DNA of 64,000 bases from Phaeobacter inhibens DSM 16374 (GTDB lineage Bacteria; Pseudomonadota; Alphaproteobacteria; Rhodobacterales; Rhodobacteraceae), in the NCBI RefSeq assembly GCF_000473105.1, contig NZ_KI421498.1:744001-808000 (forward strand). The letters run 5' to 3'. Every line of letters begins with the position of its first letter. Position 1 is the first letter of the stretch. Below, piece after piece: positions 18,865 through 28,876 of the stretch. Made by a program: the position numbers and the translations under genes. The notes under the pieces were generated by a model. The model was not told the origin of the DNA. It searched no databases and was given only the letters and a program-made list of their open reading frames with translations.

Positions 18865-19691
18865 ATTGCCCCCGGCATCAGCGGGTTAGCAAGAATATCA
18901 CGGGTCGCGGCGGCGACGTCATCCTGGCGCATCAGGCTTTCACCGATGAGGAAACTACGCGCGCCATAGCGGGCCATGTCGGAGAGATCCTGTGGTGTGG
19001 AAAGCGCGCTTTCGCAGACGATGGTCCGGTCGGCAGGAACCAGACGGGACAGGGTGCGGGTGGTGTCCAATGTGGTCTCAAAGGTCTTGAGATTGCGATT
19101 GTTGATGCCAAGAAGGGGCGATTTCAGCTTGCAGGCGCGATGCAGCTCTTCCTCGTCATGGACCTCCAGCAGCACGTCCATATTCCAATCAGCGGCGGCG
19201 GCTTCCAGCTCAGCCGCCTGTGTGTCGGAAACGGAGGCAAGAATGATCAGGATGCAATCGGCACCAAGCGCGCGCGCCTCGGCGACCTGATAGGGATCAT
19301 ACATGAAATCCTTGCGCAGGGCCGGGAGGGCACAGGCCTCGCATGCCTCCGTCAGAAAGGATTTCGCGCCCTGAAAACTGGGGGTATCGGTCAGCACGGA
19401 AAGGCAGGTTGCACCACCGGCCTCATAGGCCCGGGCGAGGTCTGCGGGGTGAAAATCTTCCCGGATCAACCCTTTGGAAGGGCTGGCTTTCTTGATTTCG
19501 GCAATCAGTCCGTAGCCATCGCGGCTGGCCTGCATCAGCGCCTTGGCAAAGCCACGCACCGGGCTGGCATCACGGGCTTCGGCCTCAACCGCTTCGAGGG
19601 GTTTGGCTGCCTTGTCGGCGGCGATCTCTTCCAGCTTGTAGGCCTTGATCTTGTCCAGCACTGTTTCAGTCATCTTGACGCCTCCCGTCAC
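18861..19691 (-). CDS. trpC: Indole-3-glycerol phosphate synthase
   Basis: Closes the indole ring in tryptophan synthesis. The 276-residue TIM-barrel protein is the stand-alone bacterial TrpC, not fused to TrpF. It has [17 protein letters not shown] with the catalytic lysines, then [20 protein letters not shown], and the phosphate-binding end IVCESALST. It overlaps ung upstream and moaC downstream by four bases each. trpF, trpB and trpA are elsewhere. Confidence 0.96.
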   Translation of the reverse strand: MTGGVKMTETVLDKIKAYKLEEIAADKAAKPLEAVEAEARDASPVRGFAKALMQASRDGYGLIAEIKKASPSKGLIREDFHPADLARAYEAGGATCLSVLTDTPSFQGAKSFLTEACEACALPALRKDFMYDPYQVAEARALGADCILIILASVSDTQAAELEAAAADWNMDVLLEVHDEEELHRACKLKSPLLGINNRNLKTFETTLDTTRTLSRLVPADRTIVCESALSTPQDLSDMARYGARSFLIGESLMRQDDVAAATRDILANPLMPGAM

Positions 19692-20341
19692 GCGTTCCAG
19701 TCAATTGTTGGCTGACCCTGCTCAGCAAGCCAGCGGTTCACCGTCGAAAAGGGGCGCGAGCCAAAAAAGCCGCGACGCGCAGACAGTGGTGAGGGGTGCG
19801 CGGTCCTCAGGATAAGGTGATCACCCGGTTGGATATATTTTTCAAGCCCTTGGGCCTGTTTCCCCCAGAGAATATAGGCCGTCGGGCGCTGACTGGTCAG
19901 GCTGAGGACCTCATGCGCCAGCTGCTGCCAGCCAAGGTTTTTGTGGCCGTTGGCATCACCTGCGGGAACTGACAACACGGTGTTGAGCAGCAGAACCCCC
20001 TGACGCGCCCAGCCGCGCAGGTCGCCTGTTTTGCGTTCGACACCAAGATCATCGTGCAACTCTTTGAAGATATTGTTCAAAGAGCGCGGCAGCGGGCGCA
20101 CATCAGGCGCCACTGAAAACGCCAGGCCATGGGCATGACCCGGTGTTGGATAGGGGTCCTGACCCAGAATAACCACGCGGGTTGCCTCTGATGGGGTCAG
20201 AGAGAGTGCAGCAAGGCGCTGATCCGCTGGCGGAAGAATGTCGCGCGGATCCTCGGCCACGGCCTCAGCAATGGCCGGGTAGCGTTCTGCGAAAAACGGC
20301 AGCTTGGACCAGCCGCCAAGATCCGACAGGTCCGGGGTCAT
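19688..20341 (-). CDS. ung: Uracil-DNA glycosylase (family 1)
   Basis: Removes uracil from DNA to start base-excision repair. The 217-residue protein has the catalytic water-activating motif [17 protein letters not shown] and the minor-groove loop [14 protein letters not shown] of family 1 UNG. It sits between trpD and trpC with four-base overlaps at both ends, so a DNA repair enzyme is translationally coupled to tryptophan synthesis genes. Length is normal. Confidence 0.95.
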   Translation of the reverse strand: MTPDLSDLGGWSKLPFFAERYPAIAEAVAEDPRDILPPADQRLAALSLTPSEATRVVILGQDPYPTPGHAHGLAFSVAPDVRPLPRSLNNIFKELHDDLGVERKTGDLRGWARQGVLLLNTVLSVPAGDANGHKNLGWQQLAHEVLSLTSQRPTAYILWGKQAQGLEKYIQPGDHLILRTAHPSPLSARRGFFGSRPFSTVNRWLAEQGQPTIDWNA

Positions 20342-21366
20342 GTGGCGGCGGCAGCCGTGGTGATGCGGGCGAGCGCTTCGATCTTCTCGCGTGCCGCACC
20401 GCTATCGATGCTCGCGCGGGCCATCTCTGCGCCGGTTTTCAAATCGCTTGCAGCCCCTGCCACCACCAGCGCCGCGGCAGAATTCAACAGCACAGCATCG
20501 CGGTAGGCTGATGCCTCGCCCGACAACAGTGCCGCAAAGGCCTTTGCGTTTTCTTCCGGGGTGCCGCCGACGATCGCCTCAAACGGATGCACGGGCAAGC
20601 CTGCGTCTTCGGGGTGGATTTCCATCTCAGTGACACTGCCACCTGGGTTCAGCGCGGCGACCCAGCTGACGCCGGTGATGGTCAGCTCATCCGTGCCGTC
20701 AGAGCCATGGACCAGCCAGGCCTGCTCTGACCCCAGCTGGCCAAGGGTTTCAGCCATCGGCCGGATCAAATCACGGCTAAACGCGCCGGTGAGTTGTCGT
20801 TTGACGCCGGCAGGGTTGGTGAGCGGGCCGAGGATGTTGAAGATCGTGCGCGTGCCGAGTTCCTGCCGGGTGGGCATCACATGGGCAATGGCGGGGTGGT
20901 GCATCGGCGCCATCATGAAGCAGATACCTGCCTCGCGCAGGGCCTGTTCGGCCACTTTCGGACCGACCATGACATTGATCCCCATCTGACCCAAGGCATC
21001 GGCTGCGCCGGATTTCGACGACAGGTTGCGGTTGCCGTGTTTTGCAACAACGGTTCCGGCCCCGGCCACGACAAAGGCGGTTGCGGTGGAGATGTTCAGC
21101 GTGCCCTTGCCGTCACCGCCGGTGCCGACAATGTCCATCGCGCCCGCAGGCGCTACAACGGGGTTGCATTTGGCGCGCATCACGGCCGCCGCCGCCGCGT
21201 ATTCATCTACGGTTTCGCCGCGGGTACGCAGCGCCATAAGTAGGCCACCCATCTGGCTCGGCGTGGCGTTGCCTTCAAACAGCTGGGTGAAGGCGGCCTC
21301 TGCTTCCTCCCGGCTAAGGGCGCGCTCCGCAGCGGCATCGATCAGCGGCTTCATTGCATTGCTCAT
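20338..21366 (-). CDS. trpD: Anthranilate phosphoribosyltransferase
   Basis: Transfers phosphoribose from PRPP to anthranilate. The 342-residue protein has the diagnostic [18 protein letters not shown] and [19 protein letters not shown]. It overlaps trpG by four bases upstream and ung by four bases downstream. TrpD and TrpG are separate proteins here, unlike the enterobacterial fusion. Confidence 0.97.
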   Translation of the reverse strand: MSNAMKPLIDAAAERALSREEAEAAFTQLFEGNATPSQMGGLLMALRTRGETVDEYAAAAAVMRAKCNPVVAPAGAMDIVGTGGDGKGTLNISTATAFVVAGAGTVVAKHGNRNLSSKSGAADALGQMGINVMVGPKVAEQALREAGICFMMAPMHHPAIAHVMPTRQELGTRTIFNILGPLTNPAGVKRQLTGAFSRDLIRPMAETLGQLGSEQAWLVHGSDGTDELTITGVSWVAALNPGGSVTEMEIHPEDAGLPVHPFEAIVGGTPEENAKAFAALLSGEASAYRDAVLLNSAAALVVAGAASDLKTGAEMARASIDSGAAREKIEALARITTAAAAT

Positions 21367-21944
21367 GCGGGCACCTTCATCACGTTGAGGAAGTTCTTCA
21401 GCAGCGCGTGGCCGTGTTCGGAGGCGATGGATTCCGGGTGAAACTGCACGCCGTGGATCGGAAGCGTCTTGTGCTGAAGACCCATAATGGTGCCGTCTTC
21501 CAGCTCGGCAGTGATCTGAAGACTGTCAGGCAGGCTGTCGCGGTCCACAATCAATGAGTGATAGCGTGTCGCCTCAAACGGTGAGGGCAACCCGGCGAAA
21601 AGACCTGTGTCGGTGTGATGCATGGTGCCCATCTTCCCGTGGACGATATCCTTGCAGCGCACAACATTGCCGCCAAAGGCCTGACCGATGGTCTGATGAC
21701 CGAGGCAGACACCAAGCAGCGGGGTCTGGGTCTCAGCCGCAGCCTCGGTCAGGGCGAGGCAAATACCGGCCTGATCCGGATCGCAGGGACCGGGCGACAA
21801 CAGAATGCCGGCCGGGTTCATTGCCATGGCCTCCTGCACATTCAGCGCGTCATTGCGGTGGACCTGAACGTCAGCGCCCAGTTCCCCCAGATAATGCACG
21901 AGGTTGTAGGTAAAGGAGTCGTAGTTGTCGATCAGCAGCAGCAT
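21363..21944 (-). CDS. trpG: Anthranilate synthase component II (glutamine amidotransferase)
   Basis: Supplies ammonia from glutamine to TrpE. The 193-residue class I amidotransferase begins [20 protein letters not shown]. It has the nucleophile elbow [17 protein letters not shown] and the His-Glu pair in [14 protein letters not shown]. The start at 21944 is chosen by alignment with the family; the frame runs 21 codons further upstream, but those residues are not TrpG-like. The Shine-Dalgarno sequence is weak. trpE is 2 kb away, beyond an oppositely oriented deacetylase gene. Confidence 0.95.
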   Translation of the reverse strand: MLLLIDNYDSFTYNLVHYLGELGADVQVHRNDALNVQEAMAMNPAGILLSPGPCDPDQAGICLALTEAAAETQTPLLGVCLGHQTIGQAFGGNVVRCKDIVHGKMGTMHHTDTGLFAGLPSPFEATRYHSLIVDRDSLPDSLQITAELEDGTIMGLQHKTLPIHGVQFHPESIASEHGHALLKNFLNVMKVPA

Positions 21945-22142
21945 AGTCGCGGGCTCGTTTAAGGGCTGGCGGGCCGGGGCCGCGCCGCAGTATAGTGGTC
22001 GCAACATACATGTTCAGGGTTGCGCGGCAGCGTCAAGAGCACATCACCAACAGCAGGCGGGCCAAGCGTGCGCGACAGCTTTGGTGTGGCCTGGCCAACA
22101 GAATGCGACCGGTTCCAGAAGGCAACGAGAGGCAGGACAGAG

Positions 22143-23816
22143 ATGCGAGGGTTTCTTGGAGGCGTGAGTTTCGGGGCCTTGGTGGCCGCAGGCGGCGCCG
22201 TGGTGTGGTCGCTGTCGGTGCCCTTGCCCAAATCGGTTGAGGTCAGCGTGGCCGAACCTGCTCGCAGTGAAGTGCAGGCCCCGGCGGCGGACACTCCGGT
22301 TGAAAGCGCTGGAAGCGATCCCGACCTGGTCGAAACCCCGCCAGCGGCGCTGGATCCGCAGGTGGTCGGTGATGATCTGGCCGCGCTTGCGGATGCCGAT
22401 ACCGATCCCGCCAGCCGCCCCGACGTTGGCACCGAGCTGGGCAGCGGGGATCGCGCCGCGCCCGGTGGCGTCGGCGCACCGGCAATTGATGTGGCGCGGG
22501 ATGCACCTGTCACCCCGGTTGAGGCACTGCCGGCACCCAATGCCCCCAGTCAGGAGCAGCGTCTTGTAGTGGTGTCCGAACCGGCTCAGCCACCTGTGCC
22601 GCAGACTACGAACGAAGCGCCGTCCCGACTGACGACAGCGCCGGATCAACCCTCTTCCGATCAGCCGGCGCAGGACCAGTCCACGCCGTCGGCCGAGGTT
22701 GATGGTGGCGGTGATGAGGCCTCCGCAACCGCCAGCCTTCCGGTGCCGGATGTGGCAACCGGTGGTCCGGCACTCAGCGGGGCAGAGGCCGGGGGGGATC
22801 AAGGACCAGCGTTGGGTGCGGTACCCGGCCCGACGGCGATTCCTGTGGTGCCGGGACTGGGACAGGCCGGCCCGACGGAGGTGGGCACGCAGCCTGCCAC
22901 AAATTCCAGACAGGTTGACGGGGCTCAACCCGAGACGACAGGCGAAGATGCAAGCGAAGACGCTGGGGCGCGGCGGATTGCGGATCTGCCAACAACCAAG
23001 CCCACGACAGAGCCGGACAGCGCAGTGGATGAAGCCGAGAGCCGCCCACGGATTGGGACCCCGGTCCGCCCGCTGACGGAGCGGGATCAGGCCAATGCAC
23101 CGGCGGTCGGCAGTCAGACCAATGCGCAGGCGGATGGGGTGCCGTTTGAACGCAACGCCGAAGCCTTCACACCGGAGGCAGACCGCGCCCTGATGTCGAT
23201 TGTTCTCATCGATGATGCCGATGCGATAGGCGCTGAGGCCTTGCAGGATTTCCCCTATCCGCTGAGCTTTGCGCTGGATCCAAGGGACCCGGAGGCGGCC
23301 GCGAAGATGGCACGCCACCGCGCTGCCGGGTTTGAGGTGATGCTGATCGCCGATCTGCCCCGCGATGCCGCTCCGCGGGATGCTGAGACGGCGTTGCAGG
23401 TCTGGCTGGAAAGTTTGCCAGAGGCCGTCGCGGTGTTGGAAGGCGTGAATACCGGGTTTCAGGGCAACCGCCCACTGGCCGATCAGATGGCCACGGCGCT
23501 TGGCGCGATGGGCTACGGGATGGTGACGCAGGATGCCGGGCTCAATACCGTGCAGAAACTGGCCCTGCGCGAAGGCGTGCCCGCCGGGGTGGTGTTCCGC
23601 GATTTTGACGGCGCCGGGCAGGATCCCCGCGCGATCCGGCGCTTTCTGGATCAGGCTGCGTTTCGCGCCGGGCAGGAGGGCGCGGTGATCATGCTGGGCC
23701 GGGTTCAGCCGGATACGATTTCAGCGCTGTTGATCTGGGGCCTTCAGGATCGTGCCAACAGGGTGGCGCTTGCGCCGGTGTCGGCCTCTCTGCGTGCGAA
23801 GTTGCAGGCGGAATAA
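22143..23816 (+). CDS. yibQ: Divergent polysaccharide deacetylase (YibQ family) with long disordered linker
   Basis: A 557-residue protein with a short N-terminal hydrophobic anchor (about 4-25: FLGGVSFGALVAAGGAVVW). A low-complexity segment of about 315 residues rich in Ala, Pro, Asp, Gln and Thr follows. The C-terminal 210 residues are the divergent polysaccharide deacetylase (DUF610) domain, starting MSIVLIDDADAIG. The domain probably works in the periplasm on a glycan; the substrate is unknown. The start at 22143 places the anchor at the N-terminus. The gene is convergent with trpE and divergent from trpG. A trpE-yibQ-trpGDC neighbourhood is known in R. sphaeroides. E. coli YibQ is about 320 residues, so the linker accounts for the extra length. 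Confidence 0.82.
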   Translation: MRGFLGGVSFGALVAAGGAVVWSLSVPLPKSVEVSVAEPARSEVQAPAADTPVESAGSDPDLVETPPAALDPQVVGDDLAALADADTDPASRPDVGTELGSGDRAAPGGVGAPAIDVARDAPVTPVEALPAPNAPSQEQRLVVVSEPAQPPVPQTTNEAPSRLTTAPDQPSSDQPAQDQSTPSAEVDGGGDEASATASLPVPDVATGGPALSGAEAGGDQGPALGAVPGPTAIPVVPGLGQAGPTEVGTQPATNSRQVDGAQPETTGEDASEDAGARRIADLPTTKPTTEPDSAVDEAESRPRIGTPVRPLTERDQANAPAVGSQTNAQADGVPFERNAEAFTPEADRALMSIVLIDDADAIGAEALQDFPYPLSFALDPRDPEAAAKMARHRAAGFEVMLIADLPRDAAPRDAETALQVWLESLPEAVAVLEGVNTGFQGNRPLADQMATALGAMGYGMVTQDAGLNTVQKLALREGVPAGVVFRDFDGAGQDPRAIRRFLDQAAFRAGQEGAVIMLGRVQPDTISALLIWGLQDRANRVALAPVSASLRAKLQAE

Positions 23817-23857
23817 TCGGGACGGTCAATTGGGACAGGCGACTGACACTTATAATC

Positions 23858-23889
23858 AAAAGCGCCGCTCCGATTGGAGCGGCGCTTTT
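23858..23889. terminator. Bidirectional terminator between yibQ and trpE
   Basis: A perfect 14-bp stem (aaaagcgccgctcc with ggagcggcgctttt) around a GATT loop, with T residues at the end on both strands. It separates the convergent yibQ and trpE transcripts. Confidence 0.93.
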
Positions 23890-23964
23890 GGTGCCTTCGG
23901 CGAGAGTATTTTAGGAAAGATGACAGGCGGGCGCTGATGACAGGACGCCTGTCGGGGCCTTGAC

Positions 23965-25476
23965 CTAGCTGTTGCCGTTGCCGGTGAATCGGGCGGCATC
24001 CGCAGCCGCGCGGCGGATGGCGTTGGATTTATGAACCGTTTCCATATATTCCGCCTCCGGGTCACTGTCATAGACAACGCCGCCGCCGGCCTGGATATAG
24101 AGGTTCTGGTCCTTGACGATGGCTGTGCGCAGCGCGATGCACATGTCCATGTCGCCGCCTGCCGAGAAATAGCCGACGCCGCCGCCGTAGACGCCGCGTT
24201 TTTCCGGCTCCAGCTCATCAATGATTTCCATCGCCCGAACCTTGGGGGCGCCGGAGACGGTGCCTGCGGGCATACCGGCAAAGAAGGCGTCCAGCGCGTC
24301 CTTGTCCTCTGCCAGCTCACCCACAACGTTGGAGACGATGTGCATCACGTGGCTGTAACGCTCGATGATGAATTTCTCGGTTGGGCGCACGGTGCCGATT
24401 TTGGCGACCCGTCCGGTGTCGTTGCGGCCCAGATCCAGCAGCATCAGATGCTCGGCCAGTTCTTTCTTGTCGGCGAGCAGATCCAGTTCCAGCGCCTTGT
24501 CTTCCTCGGGCGTGGCGCCACGTGGGCGGGTGCCTGCAATAGGCCGAATGGTGACCTCCTGCCCGAAGACACGGACGAGGATTTCCGGAGAAGCCCCCAC
24601 CACCTGAAAGCCGCCGAAGTTGAAGTAAAACATGAAGGGCGAGGGGTTGGTGCGGCGCAGGGAGCGATAAAGCGCGAAGGGGGGCTGGCGAAATTCCTGG
24701 GTCCAGCGCTGTGCAGGCACCACCTGAAAGATGTCGCCCGCGCGGATGTAGTCCTTGGCCGTCTCCACCGCGGCCATATAGCCGTCCTTGGTGAAATTGC
24801 TCACAGGCGGCGCTACCTCATCGGCATCGCCGAGATCGCGGCTTTCGGCGGGCATGGCGCGTTCCAGATCGCGGACCGCGTCCATCACCCGCTCAGCGGC
24901 CTGGGCGTAAGCCGCCTTGGCCGACTGGCCGTCGCTGGCCCAGGCGGGGGAGACCACGGTCACCTCACCCTTAACCCCGTCGAGCACCGCGATAACAGAG
25001 GGGCGCAGCATCAGCGCGTCAGGCAGGCCAAGAGGATCGGGGTTCACGTCCGGCAGATGTTCGACCAGCCGGATCATGTCATAGCCGAGGTAGCCAAACA
25101 GGCCGGCTGCGGCCTGCGGCAGATCATCCGGCAGGTCTATTTTGCTTTCGGCGATGAGGTCACGCAGGCAGTCCAGCGGGTTGCCGTCCAGCGGTTCAAA
25201 GGCATCAGCGTCAAAGCGGGCAGACCGGTTGAGCGCGGCGCGCTCCCCGTGGCAGCGCCAGACCAGATCCGGTTTCATGCCGATGATGGAATAGCGTCCG
25301 CGCACCTCACCGCCAGTGACGGATTCCAGCATGAAGGCGTCCTTCTGGGCACCTGTCAGCTTCAGCATCAGCGACACCGGCGTGTCGAGATCGGCGGCAA
25401 GCCGGGTGTAGACAACCTGGTTGTCACCGGCCTCATAGGCCTTGGCGAAGGTGTCGAAATCGGGGGTCAGGGCCAT
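23965..25476 (-). CDS. trpE: Anthranilate synthase component I
   Basis: Makes anthranilate from chorismate using ammonia from TrpG. The 503-residue protein has the chorismate-binding C-terminal domain with PSPFMFYFNFGGFQVVGASPE's core, RPIAGTRPRGAT, and AGTVSGAPKVRAMEII near the end. The N-terminal tryptophan-feedback segment contains LMLKLTGAQKDAFMLESV. It starts 15 bases after the PpiD-like gene, so the two are probably co-transcribed. No leader peptide or attenuator was seen between them. Confidence 0.97.
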   Translation of the reverse strand: MALTPDFDTFAKAYEAGDNQVVYTRLAADLDTPVSLMLKLTGAQKDAFMLESVTGGEVRGRYSIIGMKPDLVWRCHGERAALNRSARFDADAFEPLDGNPLDCLRDLIAESKIDLPDDLPQAAAGLFGYLGYDMIRLVEHLPDVNPDPLGLPDALMLRPSVIAVLDGVKGEVTVVSPAWASDGQSAKAAYAQAAERVMDAVRDLERAMPAESRDLGDADEVAPPVSNFTKDGYMAAVETAKDYIRAGDIFQVVPAQRWTQEFRQPPFALYRSLRRTNPSPFMFYFNFGGFQVVGASPEILVRVFGQEVTIRPIAGTRPRGATPEEDKALELDLLADKKELAEHLMLLDLGRNDTGRVAKIGTVRPTEKFIIERYSHVMHIVSNVVGELAEDKDALDAFFAGMPAGTVSGAPKVRAMEIIDELEPEKRGVYGGGVGYFSAGGDMDMCIALRTAIVKDQNLYIQAGGGVVYDSDPEAEYMETVHKSNAIRRAAADAARFTGNGNS

Positions 25477-25491
25477 CTGGATCTGCCTTGG

Positions 25492-27333
25492 TTACTGGAA
25501 GTTGGCCTGCACGGCGTTGAGCGCCTGCGGGTCGATGCGCGGCGCGGCGCGTGTCTGGGAATCCTGTACGAAGGCTTCGAACAGGGCCTGTGCCAGCGCC
25601 TGATCAAGCTGGGTGCCCATTGCCTCGGCCAGCGCTGTCATCTCCGGCGTGTCGGCCACCGGCAGGGTTTCAGCGAGGCGCACCACAACAGTGGCAGTGT
25701 CATCGCTGACCACGGCGACGTCGCCCTCTGCCAGATCAAAAACACGGGCCATCAACGGCTGCGGGGCGGCGTCAATATAGGCAGCGCGGGTCAGGCCGGT
25801 TTCGGACGTCAACTCAATACCCTCGGGGAGGTCTTCGGCGTTTCGCAGCATGCCGGCAAGACGCTCGGCCTCGGCTTCCAGCGCATCCTGCAGCCGTTTG
25901 CTCTGCCAGGCAGCGCGCAGTTTGTCCTGCGCATCTGCGAAGGGTTCGGGGCGCGGTTCCAGTTCCTCATCAAGGCGGATTGCAAACAGGCTGCCATCTT
26001 CAAGGAAGGCCACTTCGGGAAAGTCTTCGGCGGTGACCGCGGAGGCGGCCTGGCGGAACCCGTCATAGGCGGCGATGCCATCGGTGCTGCCGTTGTGCCA
26101 GTCGATTTTGCCGAGTTCCATGCCGGGTTCGTCAATCAGCTCTTCCAGCGTGGCGCCACCGGCCAGCATGTCGTTGATCTCCTCAGAGCGGGTTTCAATC
26201 AGGCGACGGGCACGGTCGGTGGCCAGTTCGGCGCGCAGCTCATCCTTGACATCCTCAAGGCTGGTCACGCGCGCTTCAAGACGGCCATTGATGCGGAACA
26301 GGGCCGGGCCCAGATCGCTGTCGAGCGGGCCCACGACATCACCGACCTGCGCGGCAAAGACGTCCTGACCGGCACTGGCAAGGTCGCCCATGGTCACATC
26401 GCCCAGATCCACGTCCTGCAGGCTGAGGCCACGATCCGCGACCAGCGCGTCAAAGGTGGTGCCGTTGATGTCGAGCTGTGCCTTGGCGCTGTCGGCGGCG
26501 TCCCGGTTGGCAAAGACCAGACGTTCCACCAGACGGCGCTCCGGCACCTGATATTCGGCGCTGCGATCGTTGAACAGCTGTTCCAATGCTGCCGCGTCGA
26601 TCTCGATCTCATCCACCAGCGCGTCGGGGCGCAGGGCGGCATAGGTGATGACCTTGGTGCGGGGCAGGGTGAACTGGTCGATATTGGCGTCATAGAAGGC
26701 TCGCAGCTCGTCTTCGCTCGGCTCGACCGCAGTGAGGGCAATGCTGTCTTCGCTTACGGTCAGCCAGTCGAAGCTGCGGCGCGCGCCGACATAGCTGGTC
26801 AACGTGTCGCGCAGCGTGTCGGGCATTTCGGTGCCGGCCATGATGGCGCCCTGCACTAGGGTACGGGCGGATTCGCGGCGCAGGTCGGCTTCAAACGCGG
26901 CCTCGGTCAGGCCGATATTATCGAGCGCATATTGATAGGTGTCGCGGTTGAAGGCGCCGGTGCCATCCTGAAAGGCCGGGATCCGGCTGATTTCGTCAAA
27001 CAGGTTTTGATCACCAATCGACAGGCCAAGATCGCTGCTTTCCTGATCAAGAGCGGCAATGGCAATCAAGCGACCCAACACCACGCGGTCAAGGCCGAGC
27101 GCGGTCATCTGGGCGATGGGGACGCGTTGGCCCGTCTGGGCCTCAAGTGCGCGCTGCTCGCGCTGCAATTCGCGGGCGTAGTCATCGACCGAGACCTCCT
27201 GATCGCCAACCACTGCGACGGAGGACACAGAGCCTGTGAAGTTCACTGCGCCAAACCCGGCGAGACCGATAATCAGCATCCCCATCAGGATCCAGACAAA
27301 TGTATTTGATAGTTTTTTCATGCCTGCAGCCAT
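25492..27333 (-). CDS. PpiD-like periplasmic folding chaperone (SurA_N/parvulin)
   Basis: A 613-residue membrane-anchored protein of the PpiD class. It has one N-terminal helix (about 10-32: TFVWILMGMLIIGLAGFGAV), a SurA_N-like domain, and a degenerate parvulin-type domain (about 230-360, containing FALFRING-like PALFRINGRLEARV). A long acidic helical C-terminal part follows. It probably helps newly exported proteins fold at the periplasmic side of the translocon. The start at 27333 is chosen because the anchor then begins the protein and GAGG lies just upstream; the frame stays open 32 codons further without a better site. trpE follows after 15 bases. Confidence 0.85.
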   Translation of the reverse strand: MAAGMKKLSNTFVWILMGMLIIGLAGFGAVNFTGSVSSVAVVGDQEVSVDDYARELQREQRALEAQTGQRVPIAQMTALGLDRVVLGRLIAIAALDQESSDLGLSIGDQNLFDEISRIPAFQDGTGAFNRDTYQYALDNIGLTEAAFEADLRRESARTLVQGAIMAGTEMPDTLRDTLTSYVGARRSFDWLTVSEDSIALTAVEPSEDELRAFYDANIDQFTLPRTKVITYAALRPDALVDEIEIDAAALEQLFNDRSAEYQVPERRLVERLVFANRDAADSAKAQLDINGTTFDALVADRGLSLQDVDLGDVTMGDLASAGQDVFAAQVGDVVGPLDSDLGPALFRINGRLEARVTSLEDVKDELRAELATDRARRLIETRSEEINDMLAGGATLEELIDEPGMELGKIDWHNGSTDGIAAYDGFRQAASAVTAEDFPEVAFLEDGSLFAIRLDEELEPRPEPFADAQDKLRAAWQSKRLQDALEAEAERLAGMLRNAEDLPEGIELTSETGLTRAAYIDAAPQPLMARVFDLAEGDVAVVSDDTATVVVRLAETLPVADTPEMTALAEAMGTQLDQALAQALFEAFVQDSQTRAAPRIDPQALNAVQANFQ

Positions 27334-27480
27334 GATGTCCTCGTATTGCCGGTCGCCGGACTGCGCCGCGGCAGCCGGGAATGCTGAAATGTCGAGGCTC
27401 TGAATACGCTGCCACCTTGAAAGGGGCAAGGGACGACTGATCAGCGTCAGTGTTCAGAGCGGGTGAGTGGGATGGATGGG

Positions 27481-28671
27481 TCAGGCTGTCCAGTTTGTCA
27501 GCCGTTCAAAAAGCGTGCGGATGCCATGTGAATCGACATTGGCAAAGGCAATGCGGAACTGTCGCGCGCCGGTGGGGTCGCCATCCGGAGTGAACATGCT
27601 GCCGGGCAGCATCAGGATGCCAGCCTCCTTCACCAGACGTCTGGCCAGTTCGTCCGATGATGCCGCAAAGGGATGGGCGACATAGGCAAAATAGGCGCCA
27701 CATCCGAGGAGCTGCCAGCCTTGCGCGGCAAGCGGGGCAAACCCCGTCTCAATCGCGGCGCGGCGGTTGAGCAGTTCCTGCCGTTCGCCGGCAAGCCAGT
27801 CATCGAGGTTTTCCAGCCCCCAGAGCGCCCCGGTCTGCCCGAGTTGGGCCGGACATATGGTGACAGTATCGAGGAATTTTTCCATCTCCAGCAGCTGGTC
27901 CGGGTGGGCGGCAATCGCGCCGAGCCGATGGCCGGTCAGCCGATAGGCTTTGGAGAAAGAATAGAGATGGATCAGCGTCTCCGACCAGTTCGGATCCTGA
28001 AACAGCGTATGGGGCGGCCCGTTGCGGCTGTCAAAGTCGCGGTAGGTTTCATCCACGATCAGCGCAAGACCATGGGCACGGGCAAGATCATAGAACCGCT
28101 GCACCAGACCGTCCGGATACTTCACCCCGCAGGGGTTGTTTGGGGTCACCAGAACGATCGCGCGTGTCCGGTCGGTGATCAGCTTTGCGGCGGCATCCGG
28201 GCATGGCAGCATGGCTGCGCCGACCGGCAGCGGGCAGGTGTCCACCCCCTGCATGTCGAGCCACATTTTATGGTTGAAATACCAGGGCGTTGGCAGGATC
28301 ACCTGATCGCCCTCACCACAAAGCGCCGCGATGGTCGCGGCAAAGGCCTGATTGCAGCCAGAGGTGATGGCCACTTCCGCCGCAGAAAGATCGCCCGCGT
28401 AGTGACGGTTCATCTTGTCGGCGAGGGCTGCGCGCAGCTCATCCCGCCCGAGCACCGCGCCATAGAGATGGCTGCTGTCGTCAGTCAGGGCCGCCTCTGC
28501 AATGGCGCGGCGCAGCCCCTCCGGGGGAGGATCAGCTGGTGCGGCCTGACTGAGGTTCAGCAGTGGCAGATCCGCCGGCAGCGTCAGCCCCTGAAGCCAG
28601 CGTCGGGATTCGACAATCGGCGAGACAAAGGTGTCACGGGTGCGGGCGCTCGGAAATGAAGCCTGTGGCAT
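27481..28671 (-). CDS. Class I/II pyridoxal-phosphate aminotransferase
   Basis: A 396-residue fold-type I aminotransferase. It has ITSGCNQAFAATIAALC (PLP phosphate region), VTPNNPCGVKYP, IVDETYRDF with the ring-stacking aspartate, and the Schiff-base lysine in YSFSKAYRLTGHRLG. The C-terminal arginine lies in GARQFRIAFANV. It is similar in layout to aspartate/aromatic aminotransferases, but the substrate cannot be read from the sequence. It stands 148 bases from the PpiD-like gene start in the same direction. Confidence 0.82.
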   Translation of the reverse strand: MPQASFPSARTRDTFVSPIVESRRWLQGLTLPADLPLLNLSQAAPADPPPEGLRRAIAEAALTDDSSHLYGAVLGRDELRAALADKMNRHYAGDLSAAEVAITSGCNQAFAATIAALCGEGDQVILPTPWYFNHKMWLDMQGVDTCPLPVGAAMLPCPDAAAKLITDRTRAIVLVTPNNPCGVKYPDGLVQRFYDLARAHGLALIVDETYRDFDSRNGPPHTLFQDPNWSETLIHLYSFSKAYRLTGHRLGAIAAHPDQLLEMEKFLDTVTICPAQLGQTGALWGLENLDDWLAGERQELLNRRAAIETGFAPLAAQGWQLLGCGAYFAYVAHPFAASSDELARRLVKEAGILMLPGSMFTPDGDPTGARQFRIAFANVDSHGIRTLFERLTNWTA

Positions 28672-28823
28672 GGGTGGTCCTGTTCTGCGTCAGCGCAAGG
28701 GCCGGAACGGCGGCGCCTGTTCGGGCCACTCCGCCGCAAGTTCACAGGTTTTGCAAGGGGTTTTGGTCTTCGTCAGTCAAGCCGTCACGCGATTGGACAC
28801 CCTGCATTTGGGCGCAAATGAAT

Positions 28824-28847
28824 AAGACGCCCCCGAAGGCGCGTCTT
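28824..28847 (-). terminator. Terminator downstream of gpt
   Basis: A 7-bp stem (aagacgc with gcgtctt) enclosing a gcc-ttcg-ggg hairpin, followed on the minus strand by ATTCATTT. It lies 30 bases beyond the gpt stop. The T-run is interrupted, so strength is uncertain. Confidence 0.65.
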
Positions 28848-28876
28848 ACTAGATGAATTGCTTGGATCCGCAAAGA

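Noticed and set aside
24031-26859. 942-codon plus-strand ORF opposite trpE and the PpiD-like gene
   Set aside because: It is an antisense shadow of two well-supported genes in high-GC DNA, with no recognisable domain.
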